A DNA stretch of 64,000 nt from contig JAIBCC010000002.1 in the NCBI GenBank assembly GCA_019694395.1, positions 412,633 to 476,632 of the forward strand. Direction: 5' to 3'. Source of the DNA: Pyrinomonadaceae bacterium (GTDB taxonomy: Bacteria > Acidobacteriota > Blastocatellia > Pyrinomonadales > Pyrinomonadaceae). Positions 16,257 to 25,870 of this stretch are shown here, piece after piece (position 1 is the stretch's first letter; every line of letters begins with the position of its first letter). The notes beneath the pieces are model-generated. The model was not told the origin of the DNA and searched no databases. It saw only the letters and a program-made list of their open reading frames with translations. A program made the position numbers and the translations under genes.

Positions 16257-17152
16257 TTTTCCGCAGAAATTTCCAACACCGATATTTCCGGCGGAACTCT
16301 GAAACGGGCGGGAATAACACTTGTGCCGATTCCGCTGGAAACAAAAATGCCGATGCCCAAATCCTGGAAATATCCTTTGGCATATTTGCTGCCGTAAACC
16401 GATGAGACAAATGGCGGTCCAATTATCGGTAAATTTATTTGACCTCCGTGAGTATGTCCGCCTAAAAACAATACAACATCTTCCGAGGCTTTATAACGTC
16501 CGGTAATAGTCCATAACAAATCAGGGTTATGGGAAAACAGAATTATCTTTCCCTCTTTGTTTTCCAACGAATCCAAGGCATTATTAATTCTATTTCGGTA
16601 GGATAAATAGTCTCCGTTTCTTAAGGTATCCGGTAAGCCTACCAATCTGAGTTTTTCGCCGTTTTTTTCAACGCTGTCGGCTTCCGATTCCAAAACTTTA
16701 TAACCGATATTTTCTAATCCCTTTCGAATCAATTCATTACCAAAATTATTATCGTGATTTCCCACACAAGCAAAAACGCCTAATTTTGCTTTTAAACCTT
16801 TCAGATTTTCAAAAACCGTTTCAATTGGCATTCGGGTTTTGGTTTTATCAAAAGTCTGGCGTGAAACATAATCCCCAAGCAAAATTATTAGATCGGGATC
16901 CTGTGCATTTGCCAGTGACACTATTTCTCTGATTTTTTCTTCAGTTATAAAATTTGCTCCACCGTGGATATCAGCAATTGCTACAATTTTGAAATTATTA
17001 AGTTTTGGTGACCAACCGTTTACTTTTATCGGATAATTAACTACAAATAATTGGTTTGGCTCAATCAGGAAGCTCCAAATTACGAAAGGAAATATTGCTA
17101 ACCCCACCAGTGAGATTCCCAATAAAATCTTTTTTCGAGTAAGTTTGAACAT
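16253..17152 (-). CDS. Membrane-anchored metallophosphoesterase (YkuE-like), copy A
   Basis: 299 residues. A single N-terminal membrane helix (about 9-30) places the catalytic domain outside the cytoplasm. Calcineurin-like motifs: D61-x-H63 (ADIHGG), GD94, GNHD (N132/H133), SHNPD and GGHTHGGQ. Relatives such as YkuE and LpxG/H-like enzymes cleave phosphate esters or nucleotide-lipids at the membrane; the substrate here is unknown. It is clearly paralogous to the gene at 35454-36326, which shares the EPN(Q/R)L, MPIET..NLKGLK and PVRFRVPPEI segments. The two copies bracket the glycan island. Confidence 0.85.
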   Translation of the reverse strand: MFKLTRKKILLGISLVGLAIFPFVIWSFLIEPNQLFVVNYPIKVNGWSPKLNNFKIVAIADIHGGANFITEEKIREIVSLANAQDPDLIILLGDYVSRQTFDKTKTRMPIETVFENLKGLKAKLGVFACVGNHDNNFGNELIRKGLENIGYKVLESEADSVEKNGEKLRLVGLPDTLRNGDYLSYRNRINNALDSLENKEGKIILFSHNPDLLWTITGRYKASEDVVLFLGGHTHGGQINLPIIGPPFVSSVYGSKYAKGYFQDLGIGIFVSSGIGTSVIPARFRVPPEISVLEISAEN

Positions 17153-17304
17153 TCAGAGGTAAAAATCTTATTAATTCCCAAAATAATATTTCGGATTCAA
17201 ATAGATATTTTATTGAAATGGTTTTATCCGATTATTGAATGCAAATTTCTAAATTTTCCAAAATATAATTAACATTTAAAACGAGAAAGTAAAAGGATTC
17301 TTTG

Positions 17305-18324
17305 ATGGACAGCAGAAATTGTTCTATTATTGTTAATACGCGATCATCACACAATAAGTATCAAAACATGATTAGAGCTTTATCCCCATCAACGCCGCTT
17401 GTAACAATTATTGTTCCCTTCTTTAATCAGGAGTTATTTTTACAGGAATGTATTGAAAGCGTTATACAACAATCCTTTCAAGATTGGGAATTATTGCTCA
17501 TAAATGATGGATCAACAGATAATAGTCCCTTGATTGCTCAAGAATTTGTAAATCAATTTCCAGACAAAATTTTTCTTTTCTATCAACCTAACAACAAAAA
17601 TCTTGGTGCCAGTAGTGCCCGGAATATTGGTGTTAAAAATGCCAAAGGCAAATACATAACTTTTTTGGATTCGGATGATGTGTATATTTCGGATGCCATC
17701 GAAAAAGAGCTTTTGGCTTTTAAAAATAACCCCGAAGCTGATGTCGTCTGTGGAGCGTTACAATTTTGGTATTCCTGGGAAAATGAAAGTAATAAAAATG
17801 AATCGGATTTTGTGGTTAATCTGGGACTTGAAACAAACAGACTTTATCCGCCCCTTTCCTTGTTAATACACAATTTAAGAGCAAACGGACGAAAACCCGG
17901 TATAAATTGCATAATGATGACCCACGATTTTATTAACTCAATAGGCGCCTTTGAAGGAGATTTTCAATATGTCAGCGAAGATCAGGTTTTTTGGGCAAAA
18001 GTAAGTTTAAATGGAAAAATTTATGTGATGGAGAAATGTTTAGCCAAATATCGCCAACATAATAGTTCAAGCGTTGCAGTTTTGATAAAAAATGATAAGG
18101 AAATTGAAAATTGGGAAGTTTTTCTAAATTGGCTGCAAAATTATTTGGAAGAAAAGAACATCAAGAATCAAAATATTTGGGATTCATTTAACTACTGCAA
18201 AAATAACATTAAATTTCAGGCAAAATTCAGTTTCTTAAAAAAACTTTACCGAAAATTCTTTTCTCTTCATTTTCGTTATTGGCTTAGAGATAAAATTATT
18301 TCCTGGAGATTGGATAAGAATTAA
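17305..18324 (+). CDS. Glycosyltransferase family 2
   Basis: 339 residues. GT-A fold with VTIIVPFFNQ, LLINDGSTDNS and LDSDDVY (nucleotide-sugar and metal binding) in the first 130 residues. Start is ATG at 17305 with AAAGG upstream; TTG three bases earlier is less likely. The ~35 residues before the GT domain are an N-terminal extension. It is the only glycan-island glycosyltransferase on the + strand, converging with the next gene with 18 bp between. The donor sugar cannot be read from the sequence. Confidence 0.88.
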   Translation: MDSRNCSIIVNTRSSHNKYQNMIRALSPSTPLVTIIVPFFNQELFLQECIESVIQQSFQDWELLLINDGSTDNSPLIAQEFVNQFPDKIFLFYQPNNKNLGASSARNIGVKNAKGKYITFLDSDDVYISDAIEKELLAFKNNPEADVVCGALQFWYSWENESNKNESDFVVNLGLETNRLYPPLSLLIHNLRANGRKPGINCIMMTHDFINSIGAFEGDFQYVSEDQVFWAKVSLNGKIYVMEKCLAKYRQHNSSSVAVLIKNDKEIENWEVFLNWLQNYLEEKNIKNQNIWDSFNYCKNNIKFQAKFSFLKKLYRKFFSLHFRYWLRDKIISWRLDKN

Positions 18325-18342
18325 TTATCCAATCCTTCAAAA

Positions 18343-19341
18343 TTATGGGAGATCAGGATTAAGTTCCTCAGTTGGGTTTAATAATCGCCTTTCGGTAAAA
18401 TTATTATAAATCCGGTTTTGAACTCGTTTTTGCAATAAGGCAAACATTCCAAAAGGAGAAATCTTAAAGGATTCTAACATCAATTTAAGCGCCTTTTTAG
18501 ACAATCCTCGTTTTCTCAAATCCCAAAAACCTAAATTGAAATGATGTCCGGCTCTTCTTTTTCGGAAAATTTTCTTTTCACTGGTGGTTAATAGATCCTC
18601 AAACCTTTCAACCAACATTAATTCATCATGCAAACCAAGCTCTTTAACGGTTTCAATTGGCTCTCTGCCATCATAAATATTTTCATCTTGAATACCTTTT
18701 ACCCAAAAAGGTTTTAAGGTAAATCCTGCTTTGCATTCCTTTTGCAAGACCATATCTAAAATCAAGCACCAATCGTCTGCAATCAGCATCTGTTCATTCC
18801 AGTTGCTCAACAACGATTCTTTTTTAACTAATAAACCTGACGAAGGAGCAGGACAGGTTTCGATAAAAAGACGCCGGGTTTCAGCCGGATTTAATAAAAA
18901 CCAATCTCCAAGCGGATTTTTCCGATATTTCTTCCAAATCCTGCTTCGATACCAGTCGCTTTTAAATTCAACTGAATCAATGTGATAAATCCAATTCAAA
19001 AAGACAAAATCAAGATCGTTTTTTTCCAGGTTAGAAATTGCTTCCTGGAGAAAATTCGGATGCCACACATCATCTGAATCTAATGAAGCAATATAATCCC
19101 CTGTGGCTTTACTTAACCCTAAATTACGGGCTGCACCTTGCCTTTTATTTTCCTGATAATAATATTCAACTTTATCAAATTCGGAAACTATTTGGGCAGT
19201 ATTATCGGTTGAACCGTCGTCAACAACAATAATTTGAATATTTGGATAAGTTTGATTTTGAACGCTTTCAATTGCCAACGGCAACAAATTGGCTCGATTG
19301 AAGGTTGGTATAATAATTGAAACACACTTATTGATAGACAT
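18343..19341 (-). CDS. Glycosyltransferase family 2
   Basis: 332 residues. GT-A signatures are VSIIIPTFNRANLLP, IIVVDDGSTDNTAQ and SLDSDDVW, with a LGxxxxxxGDYI block. The C-terminal third is basic, without membrane helices, so it is probably a peripheral cytoplasmic-face enzyme. It is the last gene of the long minus-strand glycan run, 65 bp downstream of another family 2 enzyme. Likely adds one sugar to the growing lipid-linked glycan. Confidence 0.88.
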   Translation of the reverse strand: MSINKCVSIIIPTFNRANLLPLAIESVQNQTYPNIQIIVVDDGSTDNTAQIVSEFDKVEYYYQENKRQGAARNLGLSKATGDYIASLDSDDVWHPNFLQEAISNLEKNDLDFVFLNWIYHIDSVEFKSDWYRSRIWKKYRKNPLGDWFLLNPAETRRLFIETCPAPSSGLLVKKESLLSNWNEQMLIADDWCLILDMVLQKECKAGFTLKPFWVKGIQDENIYDGREPIETVKELGLHDELMLVERFEDLLTTSEKKIFRKRRAGHHFNLGFWDLRKRGLSKKALKLMLESFKISPFGMFALLQKRVQNRIYNNFTERRLLNPTEELNPDLP

Positions 19342-19406
19342 AAAATGACATATTTGTCGTTTTTGTCATTGGGGTTAGTCCAATTATAACTTGAAATTAT
19401 TTACTG

Positions 19407-20324
19407 TCAAATTTGAAAACCATTAATTCTATTCAACTTATCTTTAATTATGTTAAACAATATTTTGGGCAACATTGTGGGATAACGAAATAAAATTGAA
19501 CTTTGATCAATACTTTTTTTCCAATCTCTTGTTTTTAATAAACCTATAATCTGATAACACGTTCCTTCCAAATAGTAATATTTATAAGATGAAATACTTT
19601 TTTTTAAGGCATTTTGATATGACTTATTATCCTTAACAAATTCGTTTTGAGCGTAAAGAACTGCCAAAACATTTTCCAACATCAAATCGAACTTTTTTGA
19701 CATACTTGTTTGATGCTGCCTATATTCAGTGATGATTTGAGAGTGATGGTAAATTGGAAATTGCCGGGCAATTCTTAAATAAATTTCATAATCTGCGGCA
19801 GGATTAACCCTGGCATCAAACGCAGATACCTTCTCAAAAATTTTCCGGCGATACATTACGTTTGAAGGTGCCCAAATAAAATTTAGTTTTAGCAGGGATA
19901 AATAGTAATCCGAATCATCAACAAAAGGCTGTGTTGTTGACAATCGATTTCCATCCTCATCTATCCTTTGACAAAATCCGCAAACAAAGGCGAATTCTTG
20001 GTTTTCCCGGATTGCCTTAACATTTATTTCCAAAGCGGTGGGTAACAATTTATCGTCTGAATCCAAAAATACAACAAATTCACCATTACATTTTTCCAAA
20101 CCATTGTTTCTGGATTTTGCCAACCCTTGATTTGATTGTTCGATAAGTTGAATATTGGGATAACTTTTTGCTATTTGGCTGGTGTTGTCGGTTGAACCGT
20201 CATTAACAACAATTATTTCAACATTTTGATAGGTTTGATTAAGAATGCTTTCAATTGCTTCGCCCAAATAATGGGCTTGGTTGTAACAAGGAATGATAAC
20301 AGTAACTAATCCGGGTTCAATCAT
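19407..20324 (-). CDS. Glycosyltransferase family 2
   Basis: 305 residues. VTVIIPCYNQAHYL, IIVVNDGSTDNT and FLDSDDKLL mark the GT-A nucleotide-sugar site. It resembles the other two family 2 enzymes only in the core, so they are probably not recent duplicates. The ATG at 20324 overlaps the end of the upstream family 4 gene by 8 bp, indicating translational coupling. Cytoplasmic, membrane-peripheral. Confidence 0.88.
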   Translation of the reverse strand: MIEPGLVTVIIPCYNQAHYLGEAIESILNQTYQNVEIIVVNDGSTDNTSQIAKSYPNIQLIEQSNQGLAKSRNNGLEKCNGEFVVFLDSDDKLLPTALEINVKAIRENQEFAFVCGFCQRIDEDGNRLSTTQPFVDDSDYYLSLLKLNFIWAPSNVMYRRKIFEKVSAFDARVNPAADYEIYLRIARQFPIYHHSQIITEYRQHQTSMSKKFDLMLENVLAVLYAQNEFVKDNKSYQNALKKSISSYKYYYLEGTCYQIIGLLKTRDWKKSIDQSSILFRYPTMLPKILFNIIKDKLNRINGFQI

Positions 20325-21501
20325 TATCAGTTATTCTTTCGTTGATGATTGTCATTAGTTTCTCCGCAAAAACTTGCGGTGGATCTGACGGAATTATTTG
20401 GCGGATCTTTTGTGCTGCTAATTTTCCAATTTCTTTCCATTCGTCAATTCTCTGCCAAGCTCGTTCAAGTGCTTCGTCAACCCCAGCCTCATCAACGCTT
20501 TTTGCCACAAAACCCGTCACATTATCTTCTAAAACCTCCTTATTTCCACCAACGTCAGTCACAATTGCCGTTCTTCCACAAAGCATCGCTTCAACCAAAG
20601 CCAAAGGCAACCCCTCGTTGCGGGATGGCAAAATTAAGGCTTGATGATCCTGCCAAATTGAAACAATATCATTGACGTGACCATTAAAAATCACATTTTC
20701 CAAATCAAGATAACGGGCAAAATCCTTTAGCCCGTTTTCATCTTTTCCACGACCGAAGAAAGATACTTCCAAATCACGTTCCCGCCATTTTTTATCCGCC
20801 AAAACTCTAAGCAAAATATCTTGCCCTTTGTCCGAAAGAAAAAGACGGCTGACACACGCGAGACGGATTTTGTCGAATTTAGAAAAATTCCAAAACAAAG
20901 GTTCTTCAACTTTGGTTAAAAAAGGATTTCGGATGACCTCTGCGTTTTCCAACTTCAAACCGAACTGTTCTTGTGTAAGAATCAAATTTTCATGTGAAAC
21001 AAAGAAGTTTCGGATTGAACCCTGCCAGCATTTGATAATAAATTCTCTTTCCCAAGGATTAGCCCAATGACTTTTTTCGGCTTTTTGAGAAATTATGACA
21101 TAAGGAGTTTTCTCAAGTTCACAAAAACCTAAAAAATTGAAACCATCAAAATTAGCCCCTTGTGCAATAATGAACAAATCAGGATTTAGTTTTTTTAGTT
21201 GCCGAGCCAGATATTTGCGGATATATACGGGAAGTGTTCGATAAATTCGATGAGGCAAAAATCTGTTCCAAATACTCCGCCCCTTTGAAATCTGAAATTT
21301 ATCCAAATCCGTAATCTGACAACCTAAATCCAACAGTTTTTTAATTTTAGGATGTGAAAAATTAACATTAAATTTGTAAATATGAATTTGATAGCCGTTT
21401 AAAGCCAAAATTTCCGCCGACTGTCCCCACAACTCTTCGCTTCCGCCCCAAGTTTCCATACAGGAACTGAAAATAATTATTTTTTTTGCTTCAGCTTCCA
21501 T
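20317..21501 (-). CDS. Glycosyltransferase family 4 (GT-B)
   Basis: 394 residues from ATG 21501; an upstream TTG would add four. The GT-B N-domain has ETWGGSEELW (acceptor side). The C-domain has RLFLSDKGQDILL, FNGHV and the E-x7-E motif EGLPLALVEAM followed by VTDVGGNKEVLEDNVTGFV, which binds the nucleotide-sugar. It starts one base after the UbiA-like gene ends and overlaps the next gene, so it is within one operon. Confidence 0.88.
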   Translation of the reverse strand: MEAEAKKIIIFSSCMETWGGSEELWGQSAEILALNGYQIHIYKFNVNFSHPKIKKLLDLGCQITDLDKFQISKGRSIWNRFLPHRIYRTLPVYIRKYLARQLKKLNPDLFIIAQGANFDGFNFLGFCELEKTPYVIISQKAEKSHWANPWEREFIIKCWQGSIRNFFVSHENLILTQEQFGLKLENAEVIRNPFLTKVEEPLFWNFSKFDKIRLACVSRLFLSDKGQDILLRVLADKKWRERDLEVSFFGRGKDENGLKDFARYLDLENVIFNGHVNDIVSIWQDHQALILPSRNEGLPLALVEAMLCGRTAIVTDVGGNKEVLEDNVTGFVAKSVDEAGVDEALERAWQRIDEWKEIGKLAAQKIRQIIPSDPPQVFAEKLMTIINERITDND

Positions 21502-21502
21502 T

Positions 21503-22546
21503 TTAATATCCAAATAAGAACTCCCTGATAATTAACCAAATTTTTTTCCAATCCAAGAATAGCCGAACCAGGTCAGAAACAAATCTAAGCAAACTCAATG
21601 AAAAAAAAACAGAATGCAAAATAATTACTACCCAAGTATTTGGGAAAATCGTCAATCCCTTTAATAACAAAGAAAGCGGATAAAAAATGAAATAGTATTC
21701 ATTCATCAGAATACGCTTTTTGGTTGATTCAATAACTGCCCCAAATTTTACTTCCCAAACAAAATAAATGAGTGTAAGCCAAATTACATAAACTGCCAAA
21801 AAGCCTAATCCCCACCAATTATTGAGGCTATAGAGTAAAAAAAGCAGGACACAAAACTCAAGCGGAAAGATTAGCCAATTGAAAATTTGTTTAATTGAAG
21901 AATTTTTATAATTCTGAACAAAGGTTTGGACACTAGCAATTTGATCATTTTTTCTATCGGTTAATTGATGTGAAATAATTCCGCGTAAACCAAATAAAAA
22001 AGACCAAACTCCAATCAGCCCAAACCATCGAAAATCTATTTCCCTATTGACCCAATCAAACAAAAGCGATATTGCAAATAATTGCGGAAAAACATTTGCA
22101 CCCAAAGTATCGGCAAAAACACCCCAAATTCCACGTTTTTTTAATCTAATCGGCGGAACCGAGTAACAAGCAAAAACAAACCACGCGCACAAATATAAAG
22201 CCAAAGTAATTTTTGAAAGAAAAAAAGAAATCAGGATTCCAAAAGCCAAACAAATCGCAATCAAACTACCGGCAAATAATTTCGATTTCCCTTCTAACCG
22301 ATTCGTTTTTCCCGCGATTTTGTCTTCTTCTAAATCGGTTAAATCATTAATGACGCTGACAAAAACCGCCCCTGGCAAAAGTGCAGTCAGCAGAAATGCA
22401 AAATACAGGAAAAGATTGATAAAAGGAATTTGAAGCAGTAAACAGGTGGCATAAATATTTCCAAATAGAGGAGCAAATTTTGATTCCCACCATTCCGAAA
22501 TCCGCAAAGGCGCAGTCGCTTGAAAAACTTTACTTTTTTCAGTCAT
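21503..22546 (-). CDS. UbiA-superfamily membrane prenyltransferase-like protein in glycan cluster
   Basis: 347 residues, about 8-9 membrane helices. The two Asp-rich UbiA motifs are intact: NDLTDLEED (N67, D68, D71, D75) and DRKND (D197, D201). YSVPPIRLKKRG (128-139) is also typical of the family. UbiA enzymes transfer a prenyl chain to an aromatic or polar acceptor. In actinobacteria one member moves phosphoribose to decaprenyl phosphate for cell-wall arabinan. Location between a methyltransferase and a glycosyltransferase suggests a lipid-carrier step rather than quinone synthesis, but this is inference. Confidence 0.75.
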   Translation of the reverse strand: MTEKSKVFQATAPLRISEWWESKFAPLFGNIYATCLLLQIPFINLFLYFAFLLTALLPGAVFVSVINDLTDLEEDKIAGKTNRLEGKSKLFAGSLIAICLAFGILISFFLSKITLALYLCAWFVFACYSVPPIRLKKRGIWGVFADTLGANVFPQLFAISLLFDWVNREIDFRWFGLIGVWSFLFGLRGIISHQLTDRKNDQIASVQTFVQNYKNSSIKQIFNWLIFPLEFCVLLFLLYSLNNWWGLGFLAVYVIWLTLIYFVWEVKFGAVIESTKKRILMNEYYFIFYPLSLLLKGLTIFPNTWVVIILHSVFFSLSLLRFVSDLVRLFLDWKKIWLIIREFLFGY

Positions 22547-22585
22547 CAATTGTTTTTTTTGTATATCTTACCTGATTAATTAAGA

Positions 22586-23374
22586 TTATTCCTTCCAGAT
22601 CAAAGCAAATGAATCCTGTGAAAATATTTTTGATCCCCAACCTTTTGGGTTATGTTCAATCAGTTGTAAATTTGAAAATTCCTTTAAAAATTCAATAACC
22701 CACCCGGATTGTGATAAAGAAACTCCATAATTATTTTGACCCATATAGTCAGTGTATCCAAAACCGATTTTTTGATAATCAAGCAGTAACTTTTCTATAG
22801 CTCTTTTTTCTAATCCTAATTTTTCATTTCCTTTTCTTAAACTATTAGCGATACAATCGCCGTGAGTAGTAATAATCAAAACCCCATTATTTTTCAGATG
22901 TTTGTCAAAAAACCTAAGAAACTCGCGCCACTTATGCTGATTAAGATGAGTTAACAAACTTCCGCACCAGATTAAGTCGAATTTCTCTTCTATTGATAAT
23001 TCAGAGGGATTTTTAGACGAATAAACTCCCCTTGCCCCAAATGTTTTGGCACAAAAATCAACCCCGTCTTTTTCTATATCGCAGGCAGTTAATGTCGCTT
23101 CTGGAAATGCCGTTTTGAAAAATCTCAAGGCTCGCCCATGTCCGCAAGGGAAATCTAAAATTTTATTAATCTCTCGCTTTCCTGCTTTTTCAAGCGTTTT
23201 TTCGACACAATCCAAAGCCCATTTGCCCCAATAGAAATAATAAAGATTGTCTGCTTGATACATCGAATCATTGGGTGAGATTTCCTTAATAAAACCTTTA
23301 AAAGAGGTTTCTGGAACCAATGGTTCTTGTTGTTTTTTCTTATTTATAATTCGGTTAAATAAACGTCTTATCAT
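22586..23374 (-). CDS. Class I SAM-dependent methyltransferase
   Basis: 262 residues. SAM-binding motif I is ILDFPCGHGRALRFF (about 74-88), followed by an acidic strand end (ACDIEKDG) and the DLIWCGSLLTHL / LKNNGVLIITTHGD region. There is no membrane helix. Within the glycan operon it could methylate a sugar or the non-reducing chain end, which would suit the Wzt C-terminal domain. The acceptor is not deducible. Nine bases separate it from the upstream acyltransferase. Confidence 0.82.
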   Translation of the reverse strand: MIRRLFNRIINKKKQQEPLVPETSFKGFIKEISPNDSMYQADNLYYFYWGKWALDCVEKTLEKAGKREINKILDFPCGHGRALRFFKTAFPEATLTACDIEKDGVDFCAKTFGARGVYSSKNPSELSIEEKFDLIWCGSLLTHLNQHKWREFLRFFDKHLKNNGVLIITTHGDCIANSLRKGNEKLGLEKRAIEKLLLDYQKIGFGYTDYMGQNNYGVSLSQSGWVIEFLKEFSNLQLIEHNPKGWGSKIFSQDSFALIWKE

Positions 23375-23383
23375 GAAATTTGG

Positions 23384-24553
23384 TTAATTTAAATACTTAA
23401 ACTTATGTCCGTAGTTTATCAAAGGTTTTTCAAAATACTTAAATGATAATTGGGCTAAAACTAATGTAATCAATAGAGTTAAACTAATTTCGATAAACCA
23501 AACTATTCCAAATGGCGGTTTGTTTGTAATTCCCATTTGCCAATGAACGAAAAGATGTATCCCCACGTGAAATAAGTAAATGAAGTAGGATAATTCTCCA
23601 GCTTTTCTTAAAAATCTATCACAAAGCATTCTACTCAAAAGGCTTTCGGATTTTGAAATGACTGCTAAAATCAGTAAATAACCAAAGATAAAACTGAGCG
23701 GGGTTAATCCTAATATTACAGCTTTCGAAGAAAAAACTAAGAAGTTATCATTAGTTGCAATTATAAAAGCCAAAACTAATAAAAATGGTAAAAGAGATAG
23801 TAAACCCAACCAGTGGCGATATTTAAGAATTACCTCATAACACCTTTTCGACCGAACTAAAATAGCAATTAAAACCCCCATCATTAGAGCATCAAGACAA
23901 CTAGGCATTAACCATCTTGTGGCAGCTAGATTAGCTGTTTGATACAAAATGAACCAACGAAATAACGGAGCAATTAAAATCAGCGTTACAATCACAAATA
24001 TCAGATATTTTCGGGAAACAAAACGAATAATAAAGGGCAGGGTAAGGTAAAATTGCTCTTCCACGGCAAGCGACCAGGTTGGAGCCAGTGCAGAAACGCC
24101 AATACTATTATCTCTTGCCATGGCAAAGTTTTGGGTAAAAGTAAGATACCATTTACCGGAAAAAGTAAATCCGATTAACCAATCAGGCAAGACAAAAATT
24201 TGATGGGCTGACAAAAAGGTTAATCCATAAAACGAAAAGATTAAACCGTAATACAAAGGAAATATGCGAAAAATACGGCGCAAATAAAAGGTTTTAAAGT
24301 AATTTGGTGAATCACAATTATCAATTAAAATACCGCCTATCAAAAAACCTGAAATTACAAAAAACAAGATAACTCCATTTGATGCCCATTTGGAGATTTC
24401 CGCCAGGTAATTTATCAGCCAATGACTTTGCTCATAATCTATTCCTTCACCAAAGAGATGAAATGCAAGAACTCCTAGAATTGCCAATCCACGCAAACCG
24501 TCAATTTCGGGAATTCTTCTTATCAAATCATTTTTTTCGAGATTTTCAGACAA
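23384..24553 (-). CDS. Acyltransferase 3 family (OafA-like), paralogue A
   Basis: 389 residues, about ten membrane helices. The family signature RIPEIDGLRGLAILGVLAFHL with the catalytic-type His is at 12-32, and WSLAVEEQFYL is near 157. It would acylate a sugar on the glycan at the inner membrane. The only start upstream of the conserved domain is TTG (24553), with AGGA eleven bases away. Residues ~62-200 are identical in DNA to the neighbouring paralogue while other segments diverge, a mosaic pattern. Confidence 0.87.
   Translation of the reverse strand: MSENLEKNDLIRRIPEIDGLRGLAILGVLAFHLFGEGIDYEQSHWLINYLAEISKWASNGVILFFVISGFLIGGILIDNCDSPNYFKTFYLRRIFRIFPLYYGLIFSFYGLTFLSAHQIFVLPDWLIGFTFSGKWYLTFTQNFAMARDNSIGVSALAPTWSLAVEEQFYLTLPFIIRFVSRKYLIFVIVTLILIAPLFRWFILYQTANLAATRWLMPSCLDALMMGVLIAILVRSKRCYEVILKYRHWLGLLSLLPFLLVLAFIIATNDNFLVFSSKAVILGLTPLSFIFGYLLILAVISKSESLLSRMLCDRFLRKAGELSYFIYLFHVGIHLFVHWQMGITNKPPFGIVWFIEISLTLLITLVLAQLSFKYFEKPLINYGHKFKYLN
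23952..24367. repeat. 416-bp block identical to 25260-25675 (copy 1)
   Basis: Base-by-base comparison shows no difference from the block at 25260-25675, while flanking sequence on both sides diverges. It covers the central part of the acyltransferase gene, including the WSLAVEEQFYL region. Direct orientation, 1308 bp apart. Confidence 0.9.
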
Positions 24554-24673
24554 TTTTTTTGTTTCCTACTAAATGCTTAACTATCTCAGAGTAATTCAGT
24601 TTGATTAAAAATTCGTTATTCTTTTCCGGCAAATATATATTTACAAAGAGGAGCAATATCTTACGGGTTATGT

Positions 24674-25870
24674 TCATCTGCCATTTTCTTCGTTGTAATA
24701 CTTAAATCTATGCCCGTAATTTATCAGTGGTTTTTCAAAATACTTAAATGATAATTGAGCTAAAACTAATGTAATCAATAGAGTTAAACTAATTTCGATA
24801 AGCCAAAGCCATCCTAATGGAGGCTTATCACTTAATCCCATTTTCCAATGAATAAAGAGATATATTCCAATGTGGAACAGGTAAATAAAATACGAAACTT
24901 CGCCAATTTTTCTTAATGGTTTGAAACTCAAAAATCTGCTTAACCAACCACCCGATTTTGCAATTACAGCAGAAATCACCATATAACCAAAAATCAGACA
25001 AAGAATGGTAAGCCCCAATGTTGCCACAATATCTGTTAAAGTCAGCGAATAATAATAAGCAATTAAAATACCCGCACTCCAAACAAAAAATAACGATAAG
25101 AAGATTGGGAAAATTAGCTTGTGGCGGTATTTAAGAATTTTTTCTAAACTTCTTTTTGAACGGAATAAAATGGCAATTAAAACCCCCATCATTAGAGCAT
25201 CAAGACAACTAGGCGTCAACCTTGTAATTACAATTATGCTGGATGTTTGAAACCAAATAAACCAACGAAATAACGGAGCAATTAAAATCAGCGTTACAAT
25301 CACAAATATCAGATATTTTCGGGAAACAAAACGAATAATAAAGGGCAGGGTAAGGTAAAATTGCTCTTCCACGGCAAGCGACCAGGTTGGAGCCAGTGCA
25401 GAAACGCCAATACTATTATCTCTTGCCATGGCAAAGTTTTGGGTAAAAGTAAGATACCATTTACCGGAAAAAGTAAATCCGATTAACCAATCAGGCAAGA
25501 CAAAAATTTGATGGGCTGACAAAAAGGTTAATCCATAAAACGAAAAGATTAAACCGTAATACAAAGGAAATATGCGAAAAATACGGCGCAAATAAAAGGT
25601 TTTAAAGTAATTTGGTGAATCACAATTATCAATTAAAATACCGCCTATCAAAAAACCTGAAATTACAAAAAACAACGCAACTCCAGTTCCTCCTAATATC
25701 GAGATTTTCGCCAGGTAATTTATCAGCCAATGACTTTGCTCATAATCTATTGCTCCCGCAAAAAGATGAATCGACAAAACTCCTAAAATTGCCAATCCAC
25801 GCAAACCGTCAATTTCGGGAATGCGTTGGGAAAGTAAATTTGAATTTGTTGATTCAACCGAATTTGGCAT
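24674..25870 (-). CDS. Acyltransferase 3 family (OafA-like), paralogue B
   Basis: 398 residues, about ten membrane helices, with the same RIPEIDGLRGLAILGVLSIHL start motif. The middle of the gene is identical in DNA to paralogue A. Its N-terminal tail, the helices after residue ~205 and the C-terminal tail differ, which may set different acyl donors or sugar positions. The ATG at 25870 directly follows the stop codon of the SGNH-like gene (TAAATG), so the two are translationally coupled. Confidence 0.87.
   Translation of the reverse strand: MPNSVESTNSNLLSQRIPEIDGLRGLAILGVLSIHLFAGAIDYEQSHWLINYLAKISILGGTGVALFFVISGFLIGGILIDNCDSPNYFKTFYLRRIFRIFPLYYGLIFSFYGLTFLSAHQIFVLPDWLIGFTFSGKWYLTFTQNFAMARDNSIGVSALAPTWSLAVEEQFYLTLPFIIRFVSRKYLIFVIVTLILIAPLFRWFIWFQTSSIIVITRLTPSCLDALMMGVLIAILFRSKRSLEKILKYRHKLIFPIFLSLFFVWSAGILIAYYYSLTLTDIVATLGLTILCLIFGYMVISAVIAKSGGWLSRFLSFKPLRKIGEVSYFIYLFHIGIYLFIHWKMGLSDKPPLGWLWLIEISLTLLITLVLAQLSFKYFEKPLINYGHRFKYYNEENGR
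25260..25675. repeat. 416-bp block identical to 23952-24367 (copy 2)
   Basis: Second copy of the identical block inside acyltransferase paralogue B. A further almost identical stretch exists at the 3' ends of both genes (23424-23500 versus 24729-24805), with only scattered differences. Confidence 0.9.
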
